Assembly (NCBI RefSeq): GCF_009883635.2
Contig: NZ_CP026115.2
Location: 5,332,001 to 5,396,000, forward strand
From: Pseudomonas putida
Lineage (GTDB): Bacteria > Pseudomonadota > Gammaproteobacteria > Pseudomonadales > Pseudomonadaceae
Direction of reading: 5' to 3'
Length of the DNA stretch: 64,000 nucleotides
This document shows, piece by piece, positions 44,369 to 53,257 of the stretch. The notes beneath the pieces were generated by a model, which saw only the letters and a program-made list of their open reading frames with translations, was not told the origin of the DNA and did no database searches. Each line of letters starts with the position of its first letter. Position 1 is the stretch's first letter. The position numbers and the translations under genes were made by a program.

Positions 44369-45268
44369 GTGACAACGCCCAATGCCTTGCAAGTTCAGGC
44401 TTTCCACACCACGGATGTCACCGAACAGGTGCGCGCCACCCCCGGTTGGCAGCAGCAGTACCGGCAGATGTCGCCAGGGCATTTCAGCGGCCAGCTGCGC
44501 TGCCTGGGGCTCGATGGCGTGGAGGTGTACGAAGAGCGCCTGAACACTCGGGTCGAGCAGTTCTTCCGTGCGCCGAGCGGTTCACTGGCGTTCTGTTTCG
44601 ACCAGAGCGAAAACAGCCTGTACCTGCTCAACGAGCAGAGCCGCAATATCTGGATCACGCCGGAGAACTACCAGGAAGTGGCCGTGGTGTTCGACCAGGC
44701 CTTTCTCGCCCGCCATGGCCTGGACCCGCAACGGCTCGAAGGGTTGTTCATGGTGCCGCTGGGCAGCGGCCAGAATGCATTGTTCGGCAGCTGGCTGAGC
44801 GCCACCTTGACCCGCCTTGGCCAGGCTGATTGCCCGCTGCAAGGGCAGGCACTGGCCGAGCAGCTGCTCGAGGACTGCCTGTTCATTCTCGACAATGCCT
44901 GCCAGCGCTTGCAGGGCGGGGCGCTGGGGCGGCGCGGCGAGGAGCGGGCGATCATGCAGCGGGTCAGCGAATGGGCGGCCGATTGCCCGGAAGAAACCCT
45001 CAACCTGGTGGAGCTGGCCGAGGTGGCTGGCGTTTCGCTGCGCCAGTTGCAGCAGGCGTTCAAGGCGTTCACCGGGATGCCGCCGGCGCACTGGCTGCGG
45101 TTGCGTCGGCTCAACGGCGCGCGGCGGGATCTGTTGCGCGGTGGTGAGGTGACCGTGGCGGAAGTGGCCATGCGCTGGTCGTTCTGGCATTTGGGAAGGT
45201 TTTCAGAGAGTTACCGGCAGTTGTTCAAGGAGTTTCCGAGCGAGACCTTGAAGCGGCGCAGGGGCTGA
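44369..45268 (+). CDS. AraC-family regulator, divergent from the polyamine operon
   Basis: A 299-residue AraC/XylS regulator. The C-terminal double helix-turn-helix is LNLVELAEVAGVSLRQLQQAF (first HTH) and VTVAEVAMRWSFWHLGRFSE followed by LFKEFPSETLKRR. The N-terminal sensor half resembles FeaR/EutR-type cupin-like domains. Start is GTG 44369 with AGGA 7 nt upstream. The open frame runs far upstream (to 42761), but that part is antisense to puuA. Likely the activator of puuA and itself; effector probably a polyamine, by position only. Confidence 0.88.
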   Translation: MTTPNALQVQAFHTTDVTEQVRATPGWQQQYRQMSPGHFSGQLRCLGLDGVEVYEERLNTRVEQFFRAPSGSLAFCFDQSENSLYLLNEQSRNIWITPENYQEVAVVFDQAFLARHGLDPQRLEGLFMVPLGSGQNALFGSWLSATLTRLGQADCPLQGQALAEQLLEDCLFILDNACQRLQGGALGRRGEERAIMQRVSEWAADCPEETLNLVELAEVAGVSLRQLQQAFKAFTGMPPAHWLRLRRLNGARRDLLRGGEVTVAEVAMRWSFWHLGRFSESYRQLFKEFPSETLKRRRG

Positions 45269-45302
45269 ATGGTTGGCTATTCGCCATGGCATTTTGGTCG
45301 TT

Positions 45303-45535
45303 TGTGAGATCGAGCGCCGCCCACGCGGCGCATCGCGAGCTTTGCTCGCTCCAACGTTTGTTTCGGGCCAGTAACGCCTGTACCAAGCGCGCGCGACCGC
45401 CTTGCTCGTAAGACGCAATATCGAGCCAGGCACCCAGGCGTCCGCGTACGAATCCCACAGGAGACATTGGCCCGAAACAAACGTAGGAGCGAGCAAAGCT
45501 CGCGATGCGCCGCGCGGGCGGCGCTCGATCTCACA
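45303..45535. repeat. 233-bp element with 68-bp near-perfect inverted arms
   Basis: Left arm 45303-45370 and right arm 45468-45535 match as inverted copies at 66 of 68 positions (from TGTGAGATCGAGCG to TTTCGGGCCA). A 97-bp spacer separates them. Each arm itself holds two smaller hairpins (GCGCCGC/GCGGCGC and GCGAGC-TTT-GCTCGC). No open frame in it is plausible. It fills most of the 330-bp gap between the AraC and helicase-like genes and could fold into a very long hairpin or cruciform. It resembles interspersed repeats of Pseudomonas; no transposase is present. Confidence 0.85.
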
Positions 45536-45598
45536 GACACCACAGCATTCCAGGCGGAAAATTGCTATCGTGCCCGGCAGTTTCCACCCGAGGTCCCG

Positions 45599-47512
45599 AT
45601 GTTCTACCTGCCTTTGCCCAGCGACCAGGCCGACCGCCTGGCCAGCGCGCCCCCCGCCACCGACTTCTTCCCGAGCGCCAGCCTGCTGGAAGCTGCCGCC
45701 GTGCTGTTCGTGCAGAACCTGCCGCGCCAACCGGCCAGCGCCTCGGCGGACACACAGGAGCGCCGCTTCGCCGAGATCGTGCGCATCGCCAATGAGGTCG
45801 AAGACGCCGCCCCAGGTCGCTTCCAGGGCCAGGTAGCCCAGCACTTCGACCGCGAGGCGTTCGCCATGGGGCTGGGCATGCTCGGTGAGAACGGCGTCGC
45901 ACTGGTGTCGGCCGAAACCGAGTACCAGGCCGACGAGTTCCAGGACGCCGAAGGCCAGTGGAATTTCCAGTTCGCCGACAGCTACCGCCAGCGCGTGACC
46001 CCACTGCACCCGGTGTACCTGCCGTCACTGGCCAGCGACCTGATGCTCAGTGACCAGCAGAACCGTTTGCTGCGCGAGTTCCTGTGCGGCGTCGACGAAT
46101 CGGTTGCCGTGCAGGGTTTCGCCGGCACCGGCAAGACCTTCCTGATCCACCAGTTCGCGCGCCTGCTCGACCCCCAGCGCACGCTGTTGCTGGCCCTCAC
46201 CGAAGGCCAGCTGCGGGCGTTGCAGGCACGTGTGAAAGATGCCCAGGCCTACACTGCGATGACTTTCGGCCAACTGGCCGACGACATCCTCAACCGTGAC
46301 CTCACCAGCAACGGCTGGCGCCTGCGCGACCCGTACCGCACCAAACTGTCCTGGCGCCCGCAGGAGGCGCAGGTGGTGCGCTGGCTGAACATCCCCGACA
46401 TCGGCCCGCTCGCCGCGCACGATGTAGTGGCCCTGTGCGTCAAGGCCGTGCGCAGCTTCTGCCGCAGCGGCGACAACCAGATGCAGCTGCATCACTTGCC
46501 CTGGGCCGGGCCTGGCACCACTCCGCTGGACCAGCAAGTACTGCTGGAAAAGGCCCGCCTGTACTGGCACGAACTGATCCGCCCGTCCGCCCGTGAAATC
46601 CAGCTGCCGGTACGCGACTACCACCGGGTCAAGCTGCTGTCGCTGACAGCCGAGGTGATCGACAGCCGCTACAGCCACGTCATCGTCGACGAGGCCCATG
46701 AGCTTTCGGCCCCGATGCTGGCCGTGCTCGATCGCAGCCCTCAGTCAGTGATTGCCCTGGGCGACGAACTGCAGAACCTCAACGGCCTCAGCCCGCACCA
46801 TGGCAACTTCATCCGCCAGCGCTACATCGACCATTCGCTGCGCGCCGGCCCGGCCATGGATGGTGTGCTCAACCCGTTGATCCAGGCGCACCCGGCGGCG
46901 ATCCAGGCCGCCTTCAGTGGCAGTGCCGAGCACTACACCCGGGTGAGCTTCTTCGACACGGTGACGGTGCCTGAACAGCCCACCGCCTTGATCGTCGATG
47001 ACGAGTGGGGCCTGTTCGGCTGGTTCCAGCGCCTGACCCATCAAGGGGTACCGTTCGTGCTGCTGAAAAGTGCGCGCAAGGACTTCGAGCTGTTCGTCGA
47101 GGACTGCATCGAGCTGTACCGCTACGGCACCCGGGCACGCCACCCGATGCTGTTCCGTTACCCCAGCTGGCAGGCGCTGGAGCAGGACAAGGGTGACGAC
47201 AAGGCCTTTGTTGCCGTGGCCGGCATGCTGCGCAAAGGCTATACCGCCGAGCATTTCGCCAAGGCCAAGAGCCGTTACCGCTGGGACAAGGCGCCGAAGC
47301 TGTTCCTCGGGCGCGTGCGGGATGTGAAGAACATGGAGTTCGCCCGGGTGATGGTGTCGCCGGAGCTGATGGTGGCGCCGAGCACGGCGGGCAATCGCAA
47401 CGAGCGGGCGCGGATGCTGGCGGGGCTGTATACCGCCTGTTCGCGGGCGCGGCATGAACTGATCGTGCCGGGGGGGATGCTGGACTGGGTCAAGGACCAG
47501 GTCCGGGATTGA
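45599..47512 (+). CDS. SF1 helicase-like ATP-binding protein
   Basis: A 637-residue protein with a superfamily-1 helicase architecture. Walker A GFAGTGKT is at residues 173-180, the Walker B DEAH at 364-367 (VIVDEAHELS) and an SF1 motif III-like SVIALGDELQNLNGL follows. A C-terminal motif VI-like segment (LYTACSRARHEL) is present. The first 140 residues have no recognised domain and could bind a partner or DNA. There is no nuclease motif. GAGGT lies 5 nt before the ATG. It stands alone after the inverted-repeat element and ends at a bidirectional terminator. Helicase activity is predicted; biological role unknown. Confidence 0.82.
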   Translation: MFYLPLPSDQADRLASAPPATDFFPSASLLEAAAVLFVQNLPRQPASASADTQERRFAEIVRIANEVEDAAPGRFQGQVAQHFDREAFAMGLGMLGENGVALVSAETEYQADEFQDAEGQWNFQFADSYRQRVTPLHPVYLPSLASDLMLSDQQNRLLREFLCGVDESVAVQGFAGTGKTFLIHQFARLLDPQRTLLLALTEGQLRALQARVKDAQAYTAMTFGQLADDILNRDLTSNGWRLRDPYRTKLSWRPQEAQVVRWLNIPDIGPLAAHDVVALCVKAVRSFCRSGDNQMQLHHLPWAGPGTTPLDQQVLLEKARLYWHELIRPSAREIQLPVRDYHRVKLLSLTAEVIDSRYSHVIVDEAHELSAPMLAVLDRSPQSVIALGDELQNLNGLSPHHGNFIRQRYIDHSLRAGPAMDGVLNPLIQAHPAAIQAAFSGSAEHYTRVSFFDTVTVPEQPTALIVDDEWGLFGWFQRLTHQGVPFVLLKSARKDFELFVEDCIELYRYGTRARHPMLFRYPSWQALEQDKGDDKAFVAVAGMLRKGYTAEHFAKAKSRYRWDKAPKLFLGRVRDVKNMEFARVMVSPELMVAPSTAGNRNERARMLAGLYTACSRARHELIVPGGMLDWVKDQVRD

Positions 47513-47518
47513 AGAATC

Positions 47519-47537
47519 GGGGCTGCAAAGCAGCCCC
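47519..47537. terminator. Bidirectional terminator (helicase-like / sad)
   Basis: GGGGCTGC-AAA-GCAGCCCC, a perfect 8-bp stem in the 35-bp gap between convergent genes. Confidence 0.8.
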
Positions 47538-47547
47538 AATCAATGAA

Positions 47548-48933
47548 TCAGTTGCGATCCAGCCACACGGTCTGGGCATTGGTAAACTCGCGCACACCAA
47601 AGTGCGACAGTTCGCGCCCGAAACCGCTCTTCTTCACGCCACCAAACGCCACGCGGGGGTCGGAAGCGCAGTAGCCGTTGATGAACACGCCACCGGTATC
47701 CAGTGCTGCGGTCATGCGCTCGGCCAGCGCATAGTCGGCCGTGTAGATAGTCGACGCCAGACCGAACTCGCTGTCGTTGGCCAGCTCAACGGCATGGTCG
47801 GCGTCACGGGCAGTGATGATCGCCGCCACCGGCCCGAACAGTTCCTGCTTGAAGGCGGTCATGTCCGGGGTGACGTTGGCGAACACGGTCGGTGCGTAGA
47901 AGTTGCCTACGCCTTCGATCTTGTTGCCGCCCAGCAGCAGGGTGGCACCTTCGGCCAGCGTCGCCTGAACCTGGCCATCCAGTTCGTCGCGCAGGTCGTA
48001 GCGGGCCATCGGGCCGATGTAGGTGTCGTCTTCCAGCGGGTTGCCGATTTTCAGCTTGCGCGTGGCTTCGACGAACTTGCGCGTGAATTCCTCGACCACA
48101 GCTTCTTCGATGATCAGGCGCTTGGCGGCGGCGCAGACCTGGCCGGTGTTCTGGTAGCGACCGATCACGGCGGCCTGCACGGCGGCATCGATATCGGCAT
48201 CGGCCAGTACGATGAACGGGTCGGAACCGCCCAGTTCCAGCACGCACTTCTTCAGCGCCGCACCCGCCTGGGCACCGATGGCCATGCCGGCACGCACGCT
48301 GCCGGTCAGGGTCACGGCGGCAATGCGCACGTCGTTGATGGCGCGGGTGACGCCGTCCGGGGTGACGTTCAGCACCTCGAACACGCCTTCAGGCAGGCCG
48401 GCGTCCTTGAACAGCTCACCCAGCAGGTAGGCGCTGCCCATCACGTTCGGTGCGTGCTTGAGCACGTAGGTGTTGCCCGCCAGGATCGCCGGCACGGCGC
48501 CGCGCAGTACCTGCCAGACCGGGAAGTTCCACGGCATCACGGCCAGGATCGGGCCCAGTGGGCGGTATTCGATGCGGGCTTTTTCGACCTGGGTCGGCTC
48601 GGCGGCGAGCATGGCCGGACCGTGCTCGGCATACCAGCGGCACAGCCCGACGCACTTGGCGACTTCACCACGGGCCTGGGCGATCGGCTTGCCGATTTCG
48701 CGGCTGATCATCTGCGCGAAGGCTTCGGCCTTGGCTTCGAGGGTGCTGGCCAGGGCGAGCAGGTACTCGCTGCGCTGACCCAGCGACACCTGGCGCCACT
48801 GGCCGTAGCCAGCCTTGGCACGTTGCAGCGCCGCTTCCAGTGCGGCGTCGGTGTCGAAGGGGTAGGCGCCAATCTGCTCGCCGCTGAACGGGTCGACGGA
48901 GATGGCGTGGGTCAGGCTGCTGATCGCACTCAT
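47548..48933 (-). CDS. Succinate-semialdehyde dehydrogenase-type aldehyde dehydrogenase (Sad-like)
   Basis: A 461-residue NAD(P)-dependent aldehyde dehydrogenase. MPWNFPVWQ, LTGSVRAGMAIG, the general base in LELGGSDPF and the catalytic Cys in NTGQVCAAAKR are intact. Length and N-terminus fit E. coli Sad/YneI (succinate semialdehyde to succinate). It lies about 7 kb from the polyamine operon and could complete putrescine/GABA catabolism. It is divergent from a LysR gene across 107 bp, resembling the E. coli yneJ-sad arrangement. Substrate remains an inference. Confidence 0.9.
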   Translation of the reverse strand: MSAISSLTHAISVDPFSGEQIGAYPFDTDAALEAALQRAKAGYGQWRQVSLGQRSEYLLALASTLEAKAEAFAQMISREIGKPIAQARGEVAKCVGLCRWYAEHGPAMLAAEPTQVEKARIEYRPLGPILAVMPWNFPVWQVLRGAVPAILAGNTYVLKHAPNVMGSAYLLGELFKDAGLPEGVFEVLNVTPDGVTRAINDVRIAAVTLTGSVRAGMAIGAQAGAALKKCVLELGGSDPFIVLADADIDAAVQAAVIGRYQNTGQVCAAAKRLIIEEAVVEEFTRKFVEATRKLKIGNPLEDDTYIGPMARYDLRDELDGQVQATLAEGATLLLGGNKIEGVGNFYAPTVFANVTPDMTAFKQELFGPVAAIITARDADHAVELANDSEFGLASTIYTADYALAERMTAALDTGGVFINGYCASDPRVAFGGVKKSGFGRELSHFGVREFTNAQTVWLDRN

Positions 48934-49040
48934 GGCTGGACACTCTCGTTGTTGTTAATCAGTGACGCCAGACTAGTGGGCTATGGCTTTAATGAAAACT
49001 GAATAATAATGAGCGAAACATTCACGTTTGGAGAATGACT

Positions 49041-49907
49041 GTGGACCTGGTGCAACTGGAGATCTTCAAGGCCGTGGCCGAGCAGGGCAGCATCAGCGCC
49101 GCCGCCCAGCACATCCATCGGGTGCCGTCGAACCTGACCACGCGCATCAAGCAGTTGGAGGAGGATCTCGGCGTCGAGCTGTTCATCCGCGAAAAAAGCC
49201 GCCTGCGTCTGTCGCCAGCGGGCTGGAACTTCCTTGAGTACACCCGGCGCATCCTCGACCTGGTGCACGAGGCGCGGCTGACCGTGGCCGGCGAAGACCC
49301 CCAGGGCACCTTCGCCCTGGGTTCGCTGGAGAGCACGGCGGCGGTGCGTATTCCGGCCTTGCTGGCCGCCTATAACCAGCGCTACCCCAAGGTCGACCTC
49401 GACCTGTCCACCGGGCCGTCGGGGACCATGCTCGAAGGCGTGCTGGCGGGGCGCCTGGTGGCGGCGTTCGTCGACGGCCCGGTGCTGCACCCCACGCTCG
49501 AAGGCATGCCGGTGTTCGAGGAGGAGATGGTGATCATCTCGCCGCTCAACCACGCCCCGGTGACCCGCGCCCAGGACGTCAACGGCGCGAGCATCTACGC
49601 TTTCCGGGCCAACTGCTCGTACCGCCATCACTTCGAGAGCTGGTTCGTCCAGGATCAGGCGGTGCCCGGCAAGATCCACGAAATGGAGTCGTACCACGGC
49701 ATGCTCGCCTGCGTCAGCGCCGGTGCCGGCCTGGCCATGTTGCCGCGCAGCATGCTCGACAACATGCCCGGTTGCAGCACGGTCTGCGCCTGGCCGATGC
49801 AGGAGCAGTTCCGCTACCTGAAGACCTGGCTGGTGTGGCGCCGAGGCACGGTTTCGCGCAGCCTGAGCATGTTCGTGAAACTGCTCGAAGAGCGGCGAAC
49901 GGCGTGA
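49041..49907 (+). CDS. LysR-family regulator (PtrR/YneJ-like)
   Basis: A 288-residue LysR regulator ([20 protein letters not shown] and [18 protein letters not shown] give the helix-turn-helix). The GTG at 49041 is preferred because GGAG lies 7 nt upstream; the ATG at 49035 would put that site only 1-2 nt away. The divergent aldehyde dehydrogenase matches the pairing of PtrR/YneJ with sad in E. coli, so putrescine or GABA-linked control is likely. The effector-binding domain begins around residue 92 ([14 protein letters not shown]). Confidence 0.88.
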   Translation: MDLVQLEIFKAVAEQGSISAAAQHIHRVPSNLTTRIKQLEEDLGVELFIREKSRLRLSPAGWNFLEYTRRILDLVHEARLTVAGEDPQGTFALGSLESTAAVRIPALLAAYNQRYPKVDLDLSTGPSGTMLEGVLAGRLVAAFVDGPVLHPTLEGMPVFEEEMVIISPLNHAPVTRAQDVNGASIYAFRANCSYRHHFESWFVQDQAVPGKIHEMESYHGMLACVSAGAGLAMLPRSMLDNMPGCSTVCAWPMQEQFRYLKTWLVWRRGTVSRSLSMFVKLLEERRTA

Positions 49908-49967
49908 ACATCAGCAGTGGATGGGGTCCAACATTAGGTAAGCCATCTCCCTGAGGAGGAGCTGACC

Positions 49968-50420
49968 ATGCGTAACCATCACTATGCGTTGGGTGCCACG
50001 CTGTTGATCGCACTGGCGTTGCCCTGGACCCTGGCGGCTGCCGCGGAAGTGGAAGACCACAACGCCCCCATCGACATGCAGGCCGTGCAATTGCAGCCCC
50101 AGGAACAGAACGGCATCCGCTACCTGGCAGGCGGTATCGGCCAGGACGAGGCCAATGCCATGCGCCGCACCAAGGGCTATGACTTGCATGTCGAGCTCTC
50201 GACCGGGCCAGACGGCAAGTTCCAGAGCGGCGCCACTATCGATATCCAGAATGCACAGGGCAAGTCGCTGTTGAGCGTGCAGGACGCCGGTCCATTGCTG
50301 TACGTGCAGCTCCCGCCAGGCCAGTACAAGGTTATCGGCCAGGCGGACGGTACCACTGTTCAGCAGCAGGTGAGCGTCAATGGCAAGGCACCGGTCACCG
50401 CCAACCTGAACTGGCGTTGA
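49968..50420 (+). CDS. Secreted small protein of unknown function
   Basis: A 150-residue periplasmic protein with a clear Sec signal peptide (ALGATLLIALALPWTLAAAA). The mature part has two sections: a polar N-terminal segment (GIRYLAGGIGQDEANAMRRT) and a C-terminal beta module resembling carboxypeptidase-regulatory-like repeats (YVQLPPGQYKVIGQADG). It is the type annotated as hypothetical carboxypeptidase-regulatory-like protein in Pseudomonas. GAGGAGG precedes ATG 49968. It ends 9 bp before a dioxygenase-family gene on the same strand, so they probably form an operon. No function is known to me. Confidence 0.82.
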   Translation: MRNHHYALGATLLIALALPWTLAAAAEVEDHNAPIDMQAVQLQPQEQNGIRYLAGGIGQDEANAMRRTKGYDLHVELSTGPDGKFQSGATIDIQNAQGKSLLSVQDAGPLLYVQLPPGQYKVIGQADGTTVQQQVSVNGKAPVTANLNWR

Positions 50421-50429
50421 GGTGTACCG

Positions 50430-51176
50430 ATGAGCATCGATGGCCAGTTGCAGCAGTTGCACGAGCAAGGCTACGTGTGGCTCACAGGTGTGCTCGACCC
50501 TTTGCGCATCGCCTTGCTGCGCTGCGCCATCGATGACCTGCAACCGATTCACTGGGATTACCAAGGGCTGCTGGAACACTACAAGTGTGTGTTCAACCGC
50601 AACCCCCTGTGGTTGCCGTTTCTTGACCTGCCGCCAGTGATCGAGCTGGCCGAAGCAGCGCTTGGCAAAGATTGCCACGTCATCGGCCAGACGGCCTGGC
50701 GCAGCCACCCAGGCTATCCAGGCATGGCGTTGCATCTGGATCATCTACCCATGGCGTTGCCGGCCTGGCTCCGCGAACGCAGCGATTTCAGCCTGCCTGC
50801 TCAGATCCTTACCGCGCAGCTGTACCTCAGCGACATCGACCTCGACATAGGCCCCACCTGGATAGTGCCCGGCAGCCACCGCGCTGCGCGCCCGCCGCAA
50901 CCTGGCGAGCAGCGATGGCAGGGCCGCGAGGCACAGCCGATGCTGTGCCGGGCGGGGGATGTACTGGTTTTTCGCAGTGATGTCTGGCACAGCGGCGGCG
51001 CCAACTGCAGCAACACCCGCCAGCGCGACATGCTGCAGGTGCATTACGGCCGGCGCATGGTGGCGCAAAAGTTCTCCCCGTACCTGAGCTGGCAGTTCAA
51101 CCCGCAGGTGCTGGAGCAGGCGACGCCTCGGCAACGGCGCCTGCTGGGGGAGCATGAGGAGGCCGAATACGACTGA
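50430..51176 (+). CDS. Phytanoyl-CoA dioxygenase family protein
   Basis: A 248-residue Fe(II)/2-oxoglutarate oxygenase of the PhyH family. The metal triad is visible as HLDHLP (HxD) and a distal His in SDVWHSGGAN, with a 2-oxoglutarate-binding Arg candidate in NTRQRDML. VPGSHRAARPP is the typical turn before the second half. Substrate unknown; members hydroxylate small molecules or lipid-derived compounds. The GAGGTG Shine-Dalgarno overlaps the preceding stop codon. Cytoplasmic. Confidence 0.88.
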   Translation: MSIDGQLQQLHEQGYVWLTGVLDPLRIALLRCAIDDLQPIHWDYQGLLEHYKCVFNRNPLWLPFLDLPPVIELAEAALGKDCHVIGQTAWRSHPGYPGMALHLDHLPMALPAWLRERSDFSLPAQILTAQLYLSDIDLDIGPTWIVPGSHRAARPPQPGEQRWQGREAQPMLCRAGDVLVFRSDVWHSGGANCSNTRQRDMLQVHYGRRMVAQKFSPYLSWQFNPQVLEQATPRQRRLLGEHEEAEYD

Positions 51177-51227
51177 AGTAGCTGGGCACTGCAGGTAAAT
51201 TCAAACAATGCTGGCAATTCACTTTCA

Positions 51228-51261
51228 ACTTTCTGATTATCTGGACAATAATCAGAAAAGT
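51228..51261. promoter_or_regulatory. Long AT-rich inverted repeat upstream of pagL
   Basis: ACTTTCTGATTAT pairs with ATAATCAGAAAAGT (13 bp, one bulge) around a 7-nt loop, midway between the dioxygenase stop and pagL. It may be a terminator without a U tract or an operator. Confidence 0.45.
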
Positions 51262-51356
51262 GTTACCCCGTGTGACCGGTTGGATACACCGTTCACCGCA
51301 GAAATCGAGGGGCCCAAGCCCCCATTTGCCCGTGTGACCATCAGGAGAAGTCATTG

Positions 51357-51878
51357 ATGAAAACCCGTCTTGCCAGCACGCTGGCCGCCGCCCTATTGGC
51401 GCTCGCCGGCAGCAATCTGGCCCAGGCCGCGCAGATTTCCGGTGCCGTGGGGGCAACCGGCCAAGGTGACATGACCTACCGTCTCGGCATGTCGTTCGAT
51501 TGGGACAAGCAGTGGCTGAAGAGCGACATCGGTTTTGTGACGGGCTATTGGGATGCGGCCTACACCTACTGGGAAGGTGGCGATGCCAGCGGCGCCCACT
51601 CGCTGTCGTTCAGCCCGGTGTTCACCTATGAGTTCAGTGGTTTCACCTACACCCCGTATGTCGAAGCCGGGATTGGCCTGGCGGCCTTCTCCAAGACCGA
51701 TGTGGGCGACCAGCATCTGGGTTCATCGGTCAACTTCGAAGACCGTATCGGTTTCGGCCTGAAGCTGCCTGGCGAGCAGAAGGTGGGGATCCGGGCGATT
51801 CACTATTCCAACGCCGGCATCAAGCAACCGAACGACGGCATCGAATCCTACTCGCTGTTCTACAGTAAACGTTTTTGA
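51357..51878 (+). CDS. pagL: Lipid A 3-O-deacylase PagL
   Basis: A 173-residue outer-membrane beta-barrel esterase that removes the 3-O acyl chain of lipid A. The signal peptide ends near LAQA|AQI. The catalytic triad is seen in AIHYSNAGIKQPNDGIESYS: His149, Ser151 and Glu163, with exactly the spacing (2 and 14 residues) of the P. aeruginosa enzyme. The C-terminus ends in Phe, as needed for barrel assembly. ATG 51357 has AGGAG 9 nt upstream. In other bacteria PagL is regulated by PhoPQ-type systems; no clear PhoP box was seen here. Confidence 0.94.
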   Translation: MKTRLASTLAAALLALAGSNLAQAAQISGAVGATGQGDMTYRLGMSFDWDKQWLKSDIGFVTGYWDAAYTYWEGGDASGAHSLSFSPVFTYEFSGFTYTPYVEAGIGLAAFSKTDVGDQHLGSSVNFEDRIGFGLKLPGEQKVGIRAIHYSNAGIKQPNDGIESYSLFYSKRF

Positions 51879-51885
51879 ATCAGTT

Positions 51886-51918
51886 AACCCAAGACTCGAG
51901 CTATCCGGGTCTTGGGTT
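51886..51918. terminator. Bidirectional terminator after pagL
   Basis: AACCCAAGAC / GTCTTGGGTT, a 10-bp perfect stem with 13-nt loop, followed by TTGG. It separates convergent pagL and the delta-60-repeat gene. Confidence 0.75.
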
Positions 51919-51930
51919 TGGATCAGTTGA

Positions 51931-53169
51931 TCAAAGGTGTAGTCGAATGGCCAGGAAATCGTCGCCCTTTTGCGCCAACAGTTTCAACTCGCCATCGTTG
52001 AATAGCAGGTTCTGCAATTGCAAAGTGGGGTCTTGAAAGTGGCCTAGGCTACCAAAACTTTTATCCAGGTGGCCGCTGTTTAACAGCCGCGTTACGGTCG
52101 CGTGATTCGAGACGTCGATGCCTTTACGTTGATTGGTGGCGATAATGACACGCTGTGCCGAGTCTATGGATACGCCAATAACCGTGTTCCACTCATAGTT
52201 GGCCATAAAAATATTCACTAACCCATTTTCGCCGAAATCACTATCGACCCGCCCATCTAAAAAGAAACGGCGTACAATCAGTACGGACTGTTCGCCAAAG
52301 TTTCGAGGAGTTCCGGCGACCGTTACAACCCGCTTGCACTGGCGATCCACCGAGAATTTTACTTCCTTGCGGTGGGCTGCGACTTGGTTGATACCGAATA
52401 CGGTGTCCAACGAGCCATCAGCCTTGAATTTTGTGATGATCTGCCGCCAATCGGTAGAGCCAGCCAAAACTAGGCTACCGTCATCCAGGAAGTCGCTGTC
52501 GGTGATCCTCAAGGGATAAGTGGGTGTGCCTGGCTGGACATCAAGTATCGGCAGTGCCACTCGCGCTTGCCCCACACCGGGCAGTGGCAAACCTGTCAGA
52601 GCGTCCAGAAGGGCAATCCAAGCCGTCGGCTCACTTTCGGTATCGCGTTTCGAAATGAATAACGACCTGATTTCGTTGCCGATACGCTCACTGCGCAGTA
52701 CTTTGACCGGCTCCGTTGTGTTGGGCTTGGTCGGTGCATGACCAGGGGTGTGAAGCGTTATGCCCAGTTTCCCGAAACCGCTGAGTGGATTGAAATTCAG
52801 GTCATATTGGCCCACTGCACAAGTGCCGATACTTTGATCTTCCTCCATGTAATACGTCGTAGACTGGGCGATGTATGTATTTGCCGCAGGGTTTCGAGCG
52901 ATCATTTCAAAGTGGCTGGCGGAGTCGTCTTGGTCCGCCGGCACTTCGATTGGTCTGAATCCTGTCAGCGTGTCCCATTTCCCGTTGGACGTTATACGGA
53001 TAAAGAAATTTTTGCGTTCACCCTTGACGGCGCACACCACAGCAAGGCTACCGTCTGGATCTTGAGTGATGGCGATAACGCGTGCGTTTTCATCAGGCGG
53101 CATACCTGGAAATCTCGCATATCCACTTTCCCCATAACTGATATCCATTTCTCCTGCATGACCAGGCAT
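51931..53169 (-). CDS. Delta-60 (DUF5122) beta-propeller-like repeat protein
   Basis: A 412-residue protein with several delta-60 repeats, recognisable by the GxLDxxFGxxG signature: ADGSLDTVFG, LDGRVDSDFGENG and SGHLDKSFGSLG, plus weaker copies near the N-terminus (ISYGESGYARF). These repeats of about 50-60 residues build beta-propeller-like folds in secreted and surface proteins. No signal peptide is visible from ATG 53169 (MPGHAGEMD), which has GGAG 7 nt upstream. The longer frame to 53220 would add LLIFFLSLIVRRRK, but that has no ribosome site. Lower GC than neighbours suggests transfer. Function unknown. Confidence 0.8.
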   Translation of the reverse strand: MPGHAGEMDISYGESGYARFPGMPPDENARVIAITQDPDGSLAVVCAVKGERKNFFIRITSNGKWDTLTGFRPIEVPADQDDSASHFEMIARNPAANTYIAQSTTYYMEEDQSIGTCAVGQYDLNFNPLSGFGKLGITLHTPGHAPTKPNTTEPVKVLRSERIGNEIRSLFISKRDTESEPTAWIALLDALTGLPLPGVGQARVALPILDVQPGTPTYPLRITDSDFLDDGSLVLAGSTDWRQIITKFKADGSLDTVFGINQVAAHRKEVKFSVDRQCKRVVTVAGTPRNFGEQSVLIVRRFFLDGRVDSDFGENGLVNIFMANYEWNTVIGVSIDSAQRVIIATNQRKGIDVSNHATVTRLLNSGHLDKSFGSLGHFQDPTLQLQNLLFNDGELKLLAQKGDDFLAIRLHL

Positions 53170-53257
53170 TTTGCGTCTCCTAACGATCAGTGATAGAAAG
53201 AAGATAAGCAATTTGAGCAAAGGGTGATACTGGCAATAATGTTAGTTTACCGAGCTA

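Noticed and set aside
45402..45836. Small plus-strand ORF across the inverted-repeat element
   Set aside because: Arises from the repeat and an off-frame reading of the helicase-like gene; no ribosome site.
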